64,000 nt of DNA from Gaoshiqia sp050178015 (GTDB taxonomy: Bacteria > Bacteroidota > Bacteroidia > Bacteroidales > Prolixibacteraceae), in NCBI GenBank assembly GCA_050178015.1, contig JBFXGM010000010.1, positions 70,727-134,726 on the forward strand, given 5' to 3'. Below the pieces are notes generated by a model. The model made no database searches. It was given only the letters and a program-made list of their open reading frames with translations, and was not told where the DNA came from. A program made the translations under genes and the position numbers. Positions 31,945 through 41,153 of this stretch are shown here, in pieces (position 1 is the stretch's first letter; each line of letters begins with the position of its first letter).

Positions 31945-34722
31945 ATGATAAATGCCATGACAAACAAGCTCCTACTTTTTTCATTTTTTCAACTTCTTTT
32001 GCTGCTTGGTTATGGCCAGGTTACCACCACCCCGTCATTTGCCATAGGTGATCAGCCGGTAACCATCACCTTTGATGCTACGGAGGGAACGGCTGGCCTG
32101 CAAGATTACACGGGCGATGTGTATGCCCACACCGGCGTGATTACCGAACAAAGTACCTCGGGCGACGATTGGAAATATGTGATTGCCGATTGGGAAGTGA
32201 ATGTTGAGAAAGCCAAAATGACGCGCATCTCGGCCAATATTTATCAACTACAGATTTCGCCCGACATCCGTTCGTTTTACGGGGTGCCCCAAAGCGAAAC
32301 CATCAAACAGATGGCTTTTGTTTTTCGAAGCGCGGACAGTTCTATAGAGGGCAAAGCTACCGGCGGAAAGAACATCAACGTCACGGTTTACGAATCGGGG
32401 CTGAATGTGACTTTGTCATCACCGGCCTCAACGTCTATCTTTCAGAAAAATGAGACTATCCATGTCGAAGCAACGGCCTCCACCCTGGCAAATTTGTCGC
32501 TGACGCTTGACGAAACGGAACTTGTTTCTGCCAATTCAACCGAATTGATTCATGATTTCAGTCTGACAGAAGCCGGCAATTACTGGCTTAAAATTACCGC
32601 CGCGGCCGACGGGCAAACCGCCAAAGATTCGCTCTATTTTTCGATCCGGAATGAAGCGATTACCGAATCCCGCCCGACCGGAATCCGCGATGGCATTAAT
32701 TACATCGACGACCAAACCGTAACCTTGTCGCTACTGGCGCCCGGAAAAAGCTTTGCACACGTAATCGGCGATTTTAACGATTGGTTGCCCAATGCTGACT
32801 ACCAGATGAAACAGGATGGTGATCACTTTTGGCTGACCGTTTCGGGCCTGGAGTCGCAGCGTGAGTATGTTTTTCAGTACCTGGTTGACGGCGAAATACG
32901 CATTGGCGATCCGTATGGCGACAAAGTGAGCGATCCTTATGATGATCATTTCATTCCTTCAACCGTTTATCCAAACCTGATCAGCTATCCGGCCGGAAAA
33001 ACCGAAGGCCGTGCCTCGGTGCTGCAAACCGCGCAGGTTCCCTACACCTGGGAAACCACGAACTACACGCTGCCTGAGGTTGAAGATCTGCATATTTATG
33101 AATTGTTGATCCGCGATTTTACAGAAGAGAAAACGTACAAGTCGATTCGCGAAAACCTGGATTATTTTGAACGTCTGGGGGTGAACGCCCTGGAGTTCAT
33201 GCCCTTCAGCGAGTTTGAAGGAAACAGTAGCTGGGGCTACAACCCGAACTACTATTTTGCGCCCGACAAGGCTTACGGGACCAAAGATGATTTGAAAGAA
33301 CTGATCGACTCATGCCATCGCCGCGGCTTTCTGGTGATACAGGACATGGTGCTGAACCATGCCTACAATTCCAGCCCGATGGTTCAACTCTACTGGGATG
33401 CTGCCAACAACCAACCGGCAGCCGATAATCCGTGGTTCAACGTAACCTCGCCCAACCCAGTGTTTGCCTGGGGATCCGATTTCGACCACGACAGCCCCTA
33501 CACCCGGGCTTTTGTGGACAGCGTAACCAGCTACTGGCTTAACGAATACAAGGTGGATGGTTTTCGCTTCGATTTTACAAAGGGCTTTACCAATACTCCT
33601 GGCGACGGAAGCGCTTATGATGCTGCGCGGATTACCATTCTGCAGCGGATGGCCGACCATATCTGGTCGGTAAAACCCGATGCCATCATTATCCTGGAAC
33701 ATTTTGCCGACAACTCGGAAGAAAAAATCCTGACCAGCTACCAAAACGGGATGCTGGTTTGGGGAAATGCCAACTTTAATTTCAACGAGGCCACGATGGG
33801 CTACAACGAAAGCGGAAAATCCGATTTTTCGTGGGCATCGTGGCAAAAGCGCGGGTTCACCAAACCCGGCCTGGTGGCCTACATGGAAAGTCACGACGAG
33901 GAACGGTTGATGTATAAAAACCTGACCTATGGTAATGTTTTGGGAAGTTACAACATAAAAAACCTTACCACTGGCTTGAAACGGAACGAATTGGCGGCGG
34001 CCTTCTTTTTATGCCTCACCGGTCCAAAAATGATCTGGCAGTTTGGCGAATTTGGCTACGATGTGTCCATCGATTTTAACGGGCGCGTGGGCGAAAAGCC
34101 GCTGAAGTGGGAATACCTCGACGATGCCGACCGGATGAAGCTGTTTGATGTTTACTCGGCCATGCTCCGGTTGCGGGACCAGTTTCCGGTGTTCACCTCG
34201 GGCGCCGAAACGCTGAATTTAACCGGCGAGCTGAAAAGCATCCAATTGGCGCTGGGCGACCATCATATTACGCTGATCGGCAACTTCGGGATGAGCGTAC
34301 AAACCATGCAGGTGCCCTTTCAGCACACCGGCACCTGGCACGAGTTTTTTACCGGCGCCAGTTACAATGCTACTGCTACAAGCATGGCTTTAAGTTTGCA
34401 GCCTGGCGAATACCGGCTCTATTCCGACCAGCCGTTGCCGGCGTTTAAAGACCTGGCTACCGAGGTGGAGGAACCGGTGTTACAACCTGCTTCCGACATG
34501 TTGTTGTACCCAAACCCGGCAAGCAGCAGGATTTCAATCTCTTGCCCAGACCGGATTACCGATTTGGCACTTTACAGCATGGATGGCCGTTTGGTGAAAC
34601 ACCTTAAAACCTCCGACCACGAGGTTGTTTTACCGATTGACCGGTTTCAGCAAGGTCTTTACATCATTCAGGCTAAAACCGAAAAAAGCAGTTATACCCG
34701 GAAATTCATTAAATCAGAATAA
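31945..34722 (+). CDS. Secreted GH13 alpha-amylase with CBM48-like domain and T9SS sorting tail (SusG role)
   Basis: A 925-residue exported starch-degrading enzyme. It starts with a Sec signal (the ATG at 31957, MTNKLLLFSFF, may be the true start), then beta domains, a CBM48/isoamylase-N-like domain (about 250-350, HVIGDFNDWLPNADYQM), and the GH13 barrel with IQDMVLNHAY, DGFRFDFTKGF (nucleophile Asp), IILEHFADN (acid/base Glu) and MESHDEER. The last 75 residues (LLYPNPASSRISIS ... GLYIIQAKTEKSSYTRKFI) are a type A T9SS sorting domain. The enzyme is therefore probably secreted or cell-surface attached through type IX secretion, replacing the lipoprotein SusG of Bacteroides. Confidence 0.92.
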   Translation: MINAMTNKLLLFSFFQLLLLLGYGQVTTTPSFAIGDQPVTITFDATEGTAGLQDYTGDVYAHTGVITEQSTSGDDWKYVIADWEVNVEKAKMTRISANIYQLQISPDIRSFYGVPQSETIKQMAFVFRSADSSIEGKATGGKNINVTVYESGLNVTLSSPASTSIFQKNETIHVEATASTLANLSLTLDETELVSANSTELIHDFSLTEAGNYWLKITAAADGQTAKDSLYFSIRNEAITESRPTGIRDGINYIDDQTVTLSLLAPGKSFAHVIGDFNDWLPNADYQMKQDGDHFWLTVSGLESQREYVFQYLVDGEIRIGDPYGDKVSDPYDDHFIPSTVYPNLISYPAGKTEGRASVLQTAQVPYTWETTNYTLPEVEDLHIYELLIRDFTEEKTYKSIRENLDYFERLGVNALEFMPFSEFEGNSSWGYNPNYYFAPDKAYGTKDDLKELIDSCHRRGFLVIQDMVLNHAYNSSPMVQLYWDAANNQPAADNPWFNVTSPNPVFAWGSDFDHDSPYTRAFVDSVTSYWLNEYKVDGFRFDFTKGFTNTPGDGSAYDAARITILQRMADHIWSVKPDAIIILEHFADNSEEKILTSYQNGMLVWGNANFNFNEATMGYNESGKSDFSWASWQKRGFTKPGLVAYMESHDEERLMYKNLTYGNVLGSYNIKNLTTGLKRNELAAAFFLCLTGPKMIWQFGEFGYDVSIDFNGRVGEKPLKWEYLDDADRMKLFDVYSAMLRLRDQFPVFTSGAETLNLTGELKSIQLALGDHHITLIGNFGMSVQTMQVPFQHTGTWHEFFTGASYNATATSMALSLQPGEYRLYSDQPLPAFKDLATEVEEPVLQPASDMLLYPNPASSRISISCPDRITDLALYSMDGRLVKHLKTSDHEVVLPIDRFQQGLYIIQAKTEKSSYTRKFIKSE

Positions 34723-34745
34723 ATAACCTTTTAAAAATCAATTAA

Positions 34746-36881
34746 ATGAAAAATGTTTTGCTCCTGATTGTGTTGTTTCTGCTGGCAGGATTTGTGGAGG
34801 CCGCGGAGTTGGTTTCACCCAACGGAATGCAGAAACTCCAATTTGAAGTGGTGGATGGAAAGCCGGTTTATCAATTATTCTATACAGGGAAAACAGTAAT
34901 TGCCCCCAGTAGCCTGGGACTGGATTTGAAAGATGAAGTCGATTTGTTGGATGGTTTTGAAATTGAAAAGACGGAACAAAATACCTTCGATGAGAGCTGG
35001 AAACCCGTTTGGGGTGAAGTGAGCGAAATACGGAACTATTACAACGAATTGGCCGTGACCTTGCGCCAGGCCGAAACCGAAAGGCTGATGGTCATTCGTT
35101 TCCGCTTGTTTGACGATGGCTTGGGCTTCCGCTATGAGTTTCCCGAACAGCCAAACCTGATTTATTTCGTCATCGAAGAAGAAAAAACGCAGTTTGCCAT
35201 GACCGGCGACCATACGGCTTGGTGGATTCCCGGCGATTACGATACGCAGGAATACAGCTACACCAAATCGAAGCTTTCCGAAATCCGGGGCCTGATACAG
35301 CAGGCCATCACGCCCAATGCCTCGCAAGCCCCGTCGTCGCCAACCGGCGTGCAGACTGCCTTGATGCTGAAAACCGATGACGGCATCTACATCAACCTGC
35401 ACGAAGCTGCATTGATCAACTATGCCTGTATGCACCTCGACCTGGACGATGAAAACCTGGTTTTCTCTTCGCACCTGACGCCCGATGCGCGTGGCGAAAA
35501 AGGTTATATGCAGGCGCCCTGTACCACGCCGTGGCGGACCGTGATCGTGTCTGACAAGGCGGGCGACATCTTGTTGTCGCACATCACTCTGAACCTGAAC
35601 GAGCCCTGTAAAATTGAAGACACTTCGTGGATAAAGCCCATGAAGTACATTGGCGTTTGGTGGGAGATGATTACCGGCAAAAGCTCGTGGGCCTATGCCG
35701 ATCTTCCAAGCGTACAGTTGGGTGTAACCGATTATTCCAAAGTATCTCCCAACGGGAAACATGCTGCCAACACCGCCCATGTAAAAGAATATATTGATTT
35801 CGCTGTTTTGCATGGTTTTGACGGTGTGTTGGTGGAAGGCTGGAACGAGGGCTGGGAAGACTGGTTTGGTAAATCGAAAGATTATGTGTTCGACTTCGTT
35901 ACGCCCTATCCGGATTTTGATCTGGAGGAAATTCGCGATTATGCCAAAGCCAAAGGCGTGCAAATGATTATGCACCACGAAACTTCGGGCTCGGTGCACA
36001 ATTACGAGCGGCATATGGACCAGGCTTATCAGTTTATGGTGGATCACGGCTATCCCGCTGTGAAAAGCGGTTACGTGGGCGACATCATTCCGCGCGGTGA
36101 AACGCATTACAGCCAGTATATTGTGAACCATTACCAGTATGCCATCGAAAAGGCAGCCGATTACAAGGTCATGGTCAATGCCCACGAGGCCGTCCGTCCT
36201 ACCGGCATTTGCCGTACCTGGCCCAACCTGATTGGCAACGAATCGGCACGCGGCACCGAGTACGAAGCATTTGGAGGAAACACGCCCGACCACACTACCA
36301 TCCTGCCATTTACCCGCCAGATTGGTGGCCCGATGGACTACACGCCGGGCATATTTGAGCAGGACGTGAGTAAATACAACCCCGATAACAACTCGTGGGT
36401 GAATACCACGATTGCCCGCCAGCTGGCGCTGTATGTCACGATGTACAGTCCGCTGCAAATGGCTGCCGATCTACCCGAAACCTACAACAAGCACCTTGAC
36501 GCGTTTCAGTTCATCAAAGACGTGCCGGTAGATTGGGACGACTCCAAAGTGCTGGAAGCTGAACCGGGCGACTTCATTACTTATGCCCGAAAAGAAAAAG
36601 GTACCGACAATTGGTTTGTTGGCCGCACCAACGACGAGGAGGCACGCACTTCCACGATCAGCCTCGACTTTTTGCCCGAAGGTGCCAAGTACGTAGCCAC
36701 CATTTATGCCGACCAAAAAGATGCGCATTACCGCAACAATCCGAAGGCATATCAAATCAACCGGTACGTGGTGACCAGCAAAACCAAACTGGACCTGTTT
36801 TGCGCTCCCGGCGGGGGTTATGCCATCAGTCTGATCAAAGCCGATGCTGCAACCAACCTGAAGGGGATCAAGAAGCGCTAA
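34746..36881 (+). CDS. susB: GH97 alpha-glucosidase (SusB-like)
   Basis: A 711-residue periplasmic enzyme with signal peptide (to about VEAA) that releases glucose from maltooligosaccharides by inversion. The N-terminal super-sandwich and TIM barrel are present. Glu412 (MHHETSG), Glu481 (NAHEAVRPTG), Glu499 and Glu505 (GNESARGTEYEA) correspond, with a constant shift of 27, to Glu439, Glu508, Glu526 and Glu532 of Bacteroides SusB, the base, calcium and acid residues of inverting GH97 enzymes. The inverting type is therefore supported directly. It is the last gene of the plus-strand starch block, 23 bases after the amylase. Confidence 0.94.
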   Translation: MKNVLLLIVLFLLAGFVEAAELVSPNGMQKLQFEVVDGKPVYQLFYTGKTVIAPSSLGLDLKDEVDLLDGFEIEKTEQNTFDESWKPVWGEVSEIRNYYNELAVTLRQAETERLMVIRFRLFDDGLGFRYEFPEQPNLIYFVIEEEKTQFAMTGDHTAWWIPGDYDTQEYSYTKSKLSEIRGLIQQAITPNASQAPSSPTGVQTALMLKTDDGIYINLHEAALINYACMHLDLDDENLVFSSHLTPDARGEKGYMQAPCTTPWRTVIVSDKAGDILLSHITLNLNEPCKIEDTSWIKPMKYIGVWWEMITGKSSWAYADLPSVQLGVTDYSKVSPNGKHAANTAHVKEYIDFAVLHGFDGVLVEGWNEGWEDWFGKSKDYVFDFVTPYPDFDLEEIRDYAKAKGVQMIMHHETSGSVHNYERHMDQAYQFMVDHGYPAVKSGYVGDIIPRGETHYSQYIVNHYQYAIEKAADYKVMVNAHEAVRPTGICRTWPNLIGNESARGTEYEAFGGNTPDHTTILPFTRQIGGPMDYTPGIFEQDVSKYNPDNNSWVNTTIARQLALYVTMYSPLQMAADLPETYNKHLDAFQFIKDVPVDWDDSKVLEAEPGDFITYARKEKGTDNWFVGRTNDEEARTSTISLDFLPEGAKYVATIYADQKDAHYRNNPKAYQINRYVVTSKTKLDLFCAPGGGYAISLIKADAATNLKGIKKR

Positions 36882-36973
36882 AATATAAAATGTTTAAGAT
36901 ATCTGGTAAATCATCAAACAAAAGCGCTTTCGTGTTGTTTTATGGATAAAAGCTTCAATTGAAGTGAAAAGCC

Positions 36974-37453
36974 ATGATAACAATCAGAAAACATTCGGGT
37001 ATTTATACCCTCGAACTGAAACAAGAACTCCCGGTCTCGATAGAAGAGGCCTGGGAGTTTTTTTCAAATCCGGCCAATCTCGCTAAAATTACTCCCGGGC
37101 ACATGGGCTTCCGGATTACTTCGGGAGATCACGTAACGATGTATCCTGGCCAGATTATTTCGTACCGCGTTTCGCCTTTCCCCGGGTTTAGTACCAACTG
37201 GGTCACCGAAATTACACATGTTGAATCGATGAAGTATTTTGTGGATGAACAGCGTTTCGGTCCATACCGGATGTGGCATCACGAACATCGTTTTGAGAAA
37301 TCAAATGGCGGAATCATTATGACCGACAAAGTAACCTACAAGCTACCTTTTGCGGTGCTGGGGCATCTTGCTTATTTCCTGTTTGTCAGGAAACAGCTGC
37401 GTCGGATTTTCGAATACCGTTACCAGATGCTCAGTTTGTTTTTTAACCCCTAA
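36974..37453 (+). CDS. SRPBCC-family ligand-binding protein
   Basis: A 159-residue cytoplasmic protein of the START/SRPBCC helix-grip fold. It shows the usual order: an initial strand (YTLELKQELPVSIEEAWEFFSNPANLAKITPG), a central strand set (YRVSPFPGFSTNWVTEITHVE) and a long C-terminal helix (FVRKQLRRIFEYRYQMLS). Proteins of this type bind small hydrophobic ligands, and some are annotated as cell-division inhibitor-like, but no ligand can be read from sequence. It starts a small group with the DUF438/PAS protein and a short membrane protein, and the next gene begins within about 50 bases. Confidence 0.8.
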   Translation: MITIRKHSGIYTLELKQELPVSIEEAWEFFSNPANLAKITPGHMGFRITSGDHVTMYPGQIISYRVSPFPGFSTNWVTEITHVESMKYFVDEQRFGPYRMWHHEHRFEKSNGGIIMTDKVTYKLPFAVLGHLAYFLFVRKQLRRIFEYRYQMLSLFFNP

Positions 37454-37506
37454 CCCGTTTTTTGGGCTGAATGTCTTATCTTGGAGTGGATTTAAACTTC
37501 AGAAAT

Positions 37507-38703
37507 ATGTCAGCTTTTACCAATAACCAAGAGAAACGGGTGCAAGCTTTGGTGGACTTTGCCAAACAGATGATCACTACCAGCGATAAGGCAGCGCTTG
37601 TAAACGCACATCAGGAACTGATTCGTCAGGTGACACCCTCCGAGGTGATTGCCATGTTTGATGTGTTGGTTGCTGAACAGAAGAACTTACCTGAACTGAA
37701 AACGGCCACCAATAAAATCCTGCATTTGTTCCACAGTCCGCTGCTGGCTTATCCAGCGCTGAAACCTTCGGAAAACAGTTTTCTGGATGTTCTGGCCCGG
37801 AACAACCGGGAAATGGAAAGCTTGCTGAAATCGATGAAGCCGGACATCAAACAGCTGAACCTTGATCCGGCGAACGAAGAGGCCCGAAAAAGCTTGCTGG
37901 TAAAAATGGAAAAGCTCCGGGCTTTCGATTTGCAATACCAGATCAAAGAGAACGTGCTTTTCCCTGCCCTGGAAAATCATTGGCCCGACTACCGCTGCGT
38001 TCAGCTGATGTGGTCGTATCAGGATGACATCCGCCGGGAAATGAAAGCGCTTCGTGAGCAGCTGGAAGCGCCCGACCTCGAGCTGAAACAATTTAACCGG
38101 ACGGCCGGCGATCTTTTCTTTAACATGCTGGCCATTCGTTTCCGGGAAGAACACATTCTTTTTCCGCACATCCTCGAAACGATTCGGCCCGAGGTGATTC
38201 AGCAAATGCTTTCTGATAGTTCTGAAATAGGCTTTCCGTATGTTTCTGCTGAAAAAATAGAACAAGTTGCTTCGTCTGCAGAAACGGGAGGAGATTGGGT
38301 GAACCTCGAAACCGGCAATTTGAAAGCCGACCAGATCATCCGCATCTTCAACCACCTGCCGGTTGATATTACGTTTGTGGACGAGCACGATACGGTACGG
38401 TATTTTTCAACACCGAAAAAGCGCATTTTTCCCCGCACCAAGGCCATTATCGGGCGCAAGGTACACAACTGTCACCCGCCCGAAAGTGTTCATGTGGTGG
38501 AAGAAATTGTGTCGGCCTTTCGAAGCGGCACAAAGGATGAGGCCAACTTTTGGATCAATTTCAAAAGCGAAAAAATTCTGATCCAGTATTTTGCTGTTCG
38601 CGATGAAGCAGGGGAGTATAAAGGAGTGATTGAAGTGACCCAGGAGATTAGCGGCATTCAACAACTAACTGGCGAGAAACGATTGCTGGACTGGGAAAAG
38701 TAA
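37507..38703 (+). CDS. DUF438 / hemerythrin-like / PAS sensory protein
   Basis: A 398-residue soluble protein with three parts: an N-terminal DUF438 domain (to about 75), a four-helix hemerythrin-like domain (about 90-235), and a C-terminal PAS domain (about 275-390) with the motif IGRKVHNCHPPESVHVVEEI common in DUF438 proteins. Related proteins are thought to sense redox, oxygen or nitric oxide. Several positions that normally carry iron-binding histidines appear changed here (for example YQIKENVLFP where HYxRKENLLFP is usual, and no His in the first helix), so the metal site may be lost. An ATG at 37471 is in frame, but the start at 37507 (MSAFTNNQEKRV) matches the family better. Confidence 0.82.
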   Translation: MSAFTNNQEKRVQALVDFAKQMITTSDKAALVNAHQELIRQVTPSEVIAMFDVLVAEQKNLPELKTATNKILHLFHSPLLAYPALKPSENSFLDVLARNNREMESLLKSMKPDIKQLNLDPANEEARKSLLVKMEKLRAFDLQYQIKENVLFPALENHWPDYRCVQLMWSYQDDIRREMKALREQLEAPDLELKQFNRTAGDLFFNMLAIRFREEHILFPHILETIRPEVIQQMLSDSSEIGFPYVSAEKIEQVASSAETGGDWVNLETGNLKADQIIRIFNHLPVDITFVDEHDTVRYFSTPKKRIFPRTKAIIGRKVHNCHPPESVHVVEEIVSAFRSGTKDEANFWINFKSEKILIQYFAVRDEAGEYKGVIEVTQEISGIQQLTGEKRLLDWEK

Positions 38704-38744
38704 TCTCTTTATGGTAAATTAGCGAGAAAATAACTTCTGAGAAT

Positions 38745-39026
38745 ATGTCGAGCGCCGGACATGTAGCGGATATGATCGCCAGAATGAGGGTCAACCGCGA
38801 ACTTACCAAACGTAAAAATCCTTTCAAGAAAAAGGAAGAAGCCATTTATGAGCATAAACACATTGGATTACAATTTCAGGAACCCACGATTGAGCAGAAA
38901 AAAAGGACTTTTCTTTGGATAAAAAGGGAAAAACAACGTCAGCTTTTGCTGGACCGGTGGATGATTATTCTCTATCTTCTTCTTTTTATTTTCTGTTTTG
39001 GCTGGTTTGTTTTTCAGATGAACTGA
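38745..39026 (+). CDS. Small C-terminally anchored membrane protein (93 aa)
   Basis: The protein has a highly basic soluble part of about 70 residues (RELTKRKNPFKKKEEA, then KKRTFLWIKREKQRQ) and one C-terminal hydrophobic segment (MIILYLLLFIFCFGWFVFQ). The positive charges before the segment point to a cytoplasmic N-terminus. It lies 41 bases after the DUF438/PAS gene and before a terminator, so it is probably cotranscribed. I do not recognise a family. A role as membrane partner of the sensory protein is possible but not shown. Confidence 0.6.
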   Translation: MSSAGHVADMIARMRVNRELTKRKNPFKKKEEAIYEHKHIGLQFQEPTIEQKKRTFLWIKREKQRQLLLDRWMIILYLLLFIFCFGWFVFQMN

Positions 39027-39045
39027 ACTGACTGCGGAAAAAAGG

Positions 39046-39091
39046 AAAAGGCTGCCTCCCGAAGTTTTAGCAAATCGGGGACAGCCTTTTT
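39046..39091. terminator. Terminator between the small membrane protein and purine permease genes
   Basis: AAAAGGCTG..TCCCGA pairs with TCGGGG..AGCCTTTT, with an internal mismatch and a loop of about 12 bases, followed by T. It stands between convergent genes and can serve both. Confidence 0.75.
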
Positions 39092-39113
39092 CAAAAAAGT
39101 ATTTCAGGTTTTT

Positions 39114-40406
39114 CTAGATGAAAAACTTCAGTACAAACAAAGCGGCCAGCACATACATCACGACAGAAATGTCTTTGAATTTGCCGGTCAGTAATTTCAG
39201 CAATACGTAAGACAGCATCCCGAACACGATACCTTCGGCAATACTGTAAGCCAGCGGCATCATGATGATGGTCAGGAAAGCCGGGATGGATTCGGTGAAG
39301 TCTTCCAGGTTCACTTTCGTGATGGGCGACAACATGAACAACCCTACCAAAACCAAAGCCGGGGCAGTTGCCGCGCCGGGGATCATGGTGAACAGCGGGG
39401 CAAAAAACAAGGCAACCAGGAACAAGCCGGCAACTGTCAATGAAGTCAGCCCGGTGCGTCCGCCCTCAGCAACGCCCGATGCACTTTCAACATACGTGGT
39501 AACCGTGCTGGTTCCCATCACGGCGCCACAGGTAGTACCGATAGCATCGGCAAACAGCGCTTGTTTTACGCGGGGAACGCGGCCTTCTTCGTCCAGCATG
39601 TTCGCTTTTGAGGAAACGCCAACCAGGGTCCCAACCGTATCAAACATATCCACAAACAGGAAGGTGAACAGCACAATCAGCATATCAAGGCTGAAAACCT
39701 GCGAAAAGTCCATTTTGAAGAAGATCGGCGATACGGACGGCGGAACATCCACCAGGTGACCTTCGGGAAGGTGGGTTACACCAAACGGGATACCGGCGAC
39801 AGTGGCAGCAAAAATACCGATCAGCAAAGCGCCTTTCACTTTCAGGGCAAGGAGCACTCCGGTGAGGATGATGCCAAACATGGCCACCAACACGGAGGGA
39901 GAACCCATGTCGCCAAGACCTACCAAAACGGCATCGTTGTTAACAATCACTCCGGCATTCTGAAAGCCGATAAACGCGATAAACAAACCGATACCGGCCG
40001 ATACGGCATGTTTCATCGATAGCGGAATCGCATTTACGATCAGTTCACGAATGTTGAAAGCCGTTAAAATCAGGAAGATGATCCCTTCCAGGAATACGGC
40101 AGTTAAGGCAAATTGCCAGCTGTAGCCCATGCCCAACACCACGGTGAAGGCAAAAAAGGCATTCAAGCCCATACCCGGTGCCAAAGCAAACGGCAAACGG
40201 GCAACCAGGGCCATAACCAGGGTAGCGATGATGGAGGAAACAGCCGTAGCTGTGAAAAGCGCATTTTTGTCCATGCCCGTGGCACTCAAAATACTGGGAT
40301 TAACCGCCAGGATATAGGCCATGGTCATAAAGGTAGTAACACCCGCCAATAGCTCTGTTTTAACCGTTGTTCGGTTTTCGTCGAGTTTAAAGAATTTATT
40401 CATCAT
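39114..40406 (-). CDS. AzgA/PbuG-type purine permease (NCS2-like)
   Basis: A 430-residue inner-membrane transporter for adenine, guanine or hypoxanthine, with about 12-14 hydrophobic segments. The opening TTVKTELLAGVTTFMTMAYILAVNPSIL and the loop ALAPGMGLNAFFAFTVV are diagnostic of the AzgA branch of purine permeases. DMFDTVGTLVGVSSKANMLDEEG is the conserved substrate region. A nearby second ATG at 40403 could be used. It is cotranscribed with a Tsx-like outer-membrane protein 18 bases upstream, which suits a nucleobase uptake pair. No purine riboswitch was seen. Confidence 0.93.
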   Translation of the reverse strand: MMNKFFKLDENRTTVKTELLAGVTTFMTMAYILAVNPSILSATGMDKNALFTATAVSSIIATLVMALVARLPFALAPGMGLNAFFAFTVVLGMGYSWQFALTAVFLEGIIFLILTAFNIRELIVNAIPLSMKHAVSAGIGLFIAFIGFQNAGVIVNNDAVLVGLGDMGSPSVLVAMFGIILTGVLLALKVKGALLIGIFAATVAGIPFGVTHLPEGHLVDVPPSVSPIFFKMDFSQVFSLDMLIVLFTFLFVDMFDTVGTLVGVSSKANMLDEEGRVPRVKQALFADAIGTTCGAVMGTSTVTTYVESASGVAEGGRTGLTSLTVAGLFLVALFFAPLFTMIPGAATAPALVLVGLFMLSPITKVNLEDFTESIPAFLTIIMMPLAYSIAEGIVFGMLSYVLLKLLTGKFKDISVVMYVLAALFVLKFFI

Positions 40407-40424
40407 GTGGTCGCAGCTTTTAGG

Positions 40425-41114
40425 TTAGAATGTCCATTTTGCAGCCAGGGTCGGGTTCACCTGAAAACCGTCTTTCACAAAGTTATTGCTGATCTCGATT
40501 TCAGAACCGACAGCAAAATTTGGACAGAAGTTGTACCACAGTTGAGGTTCGGTCAGGAATCTGTAGTCAGTTCCCCAGAACATTTCTTCTTTCCAGAAAT
40601 CGGCAAAACCGGTAAATGCCAGTTTTCCTTCCAGCATTTTGATCGTCCATACGGCAGTGATCTGGAACGAGGCATCTTCTTTATCTTCAATATTTTTGTA
40701 GTTAGCCTGTAAGGTGAATATTTTAGAGAAATCGGCTGATGCCCAGGTATGTTCAACCCCGGCCAACCAGCAGTTTTCAATTGGCACAAATGGTAGAGTC
40801 CCATCAAGCTTTAAAATTCCGCCATTGTATTCCACGCGAGGCATGATAGACTGAGTTTCTTTCCACTTGAATGCGCGGGCAATTTCCCAGTAGGCCAGGG
40901 AGATACCGTTATCGACGTTACGAGCATCACTGCTATAATCCATATCCACAAAAAAGAAAGTGGAACCGTACTTGTCAGGACGGAACATTTCAAGTGTTGT
41001 GGTCACCAGTTTCCGATCTTCACCGAAGTCGTAGTGAACTTGCAGGTTTTGGGCAAATGCTCCCAAGCTGAGAACAGCAGCAAACAGAAACAGTAAAACT
41101 TTCTTCATGGTCAT
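40425..41114 (-). CDS. Tsx-like/DUF5020 outer-membrane barrel protein
   Basis: A 229-residue exported protein with a signal peptide (ending GAFAQ) and repeated amphipathic strands ending in an aromatic (LAAKWTF), as in outer-membrane barrels. FFFVDMDYSSD and the strand YWEIARAFKW fit the DUF5020 family, related to the nucleoside channel Tsx. The adjacent gene, 18 bases downstream, is a purine permease, so this is probably the outer-membrane pore for nucleosides or nucleobases. The N-terminus may begin at the Met two residues inside (41108). Confidence 0.82.
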   Translation of the reverse strand: MTMKKVLLFLFAAVLSLGAFAQNLQVHYDFGEDRKLVTTTLEMFRPDKYGSTFFFVDMDYSSDARNVDNGISLAYWEIARAFKWKETQSIMPRVEYNGGILKLDGTLPFVPIENCWLAGVEHTWASADFSKIFTLQANYKNIEDKEDASFQITAVWTIKMLEGKLAFTGFADFWKEEMFWGTDYRFLTEPQLWYNFCPNFAVGSEIEISNNFVKDGFQVNPTLAAKWTF

Positions 41115-41145
41115 TTCAATTAAAAGATTAGTAAATTTTCGATGC

Positions 41146-41153
41146 CAAAAATA
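41146..41153 (-). promoter_or_regulatory. -7 box of the purine-transport operon
   Basis: The minus-strand reading is TATTTTTG, matching TAnnTTTG, 32 bases before the ATG at 41114. The predicted leader is about 25 bases, too short for a purine riboswitch. The rest of the 256-base gap has only a small hairpin, AAGACC...GGTCTT, at 41237-41252. Confidence 0.5.

Noticed and set aside
34875..36458. A 527-codon open frame opposite the GH97 gene
   Set aside because: It is antisense to the GH97 gene, whose four catalytic/calcium glutamates are in place. No domain is recognisable in the antisense frame.
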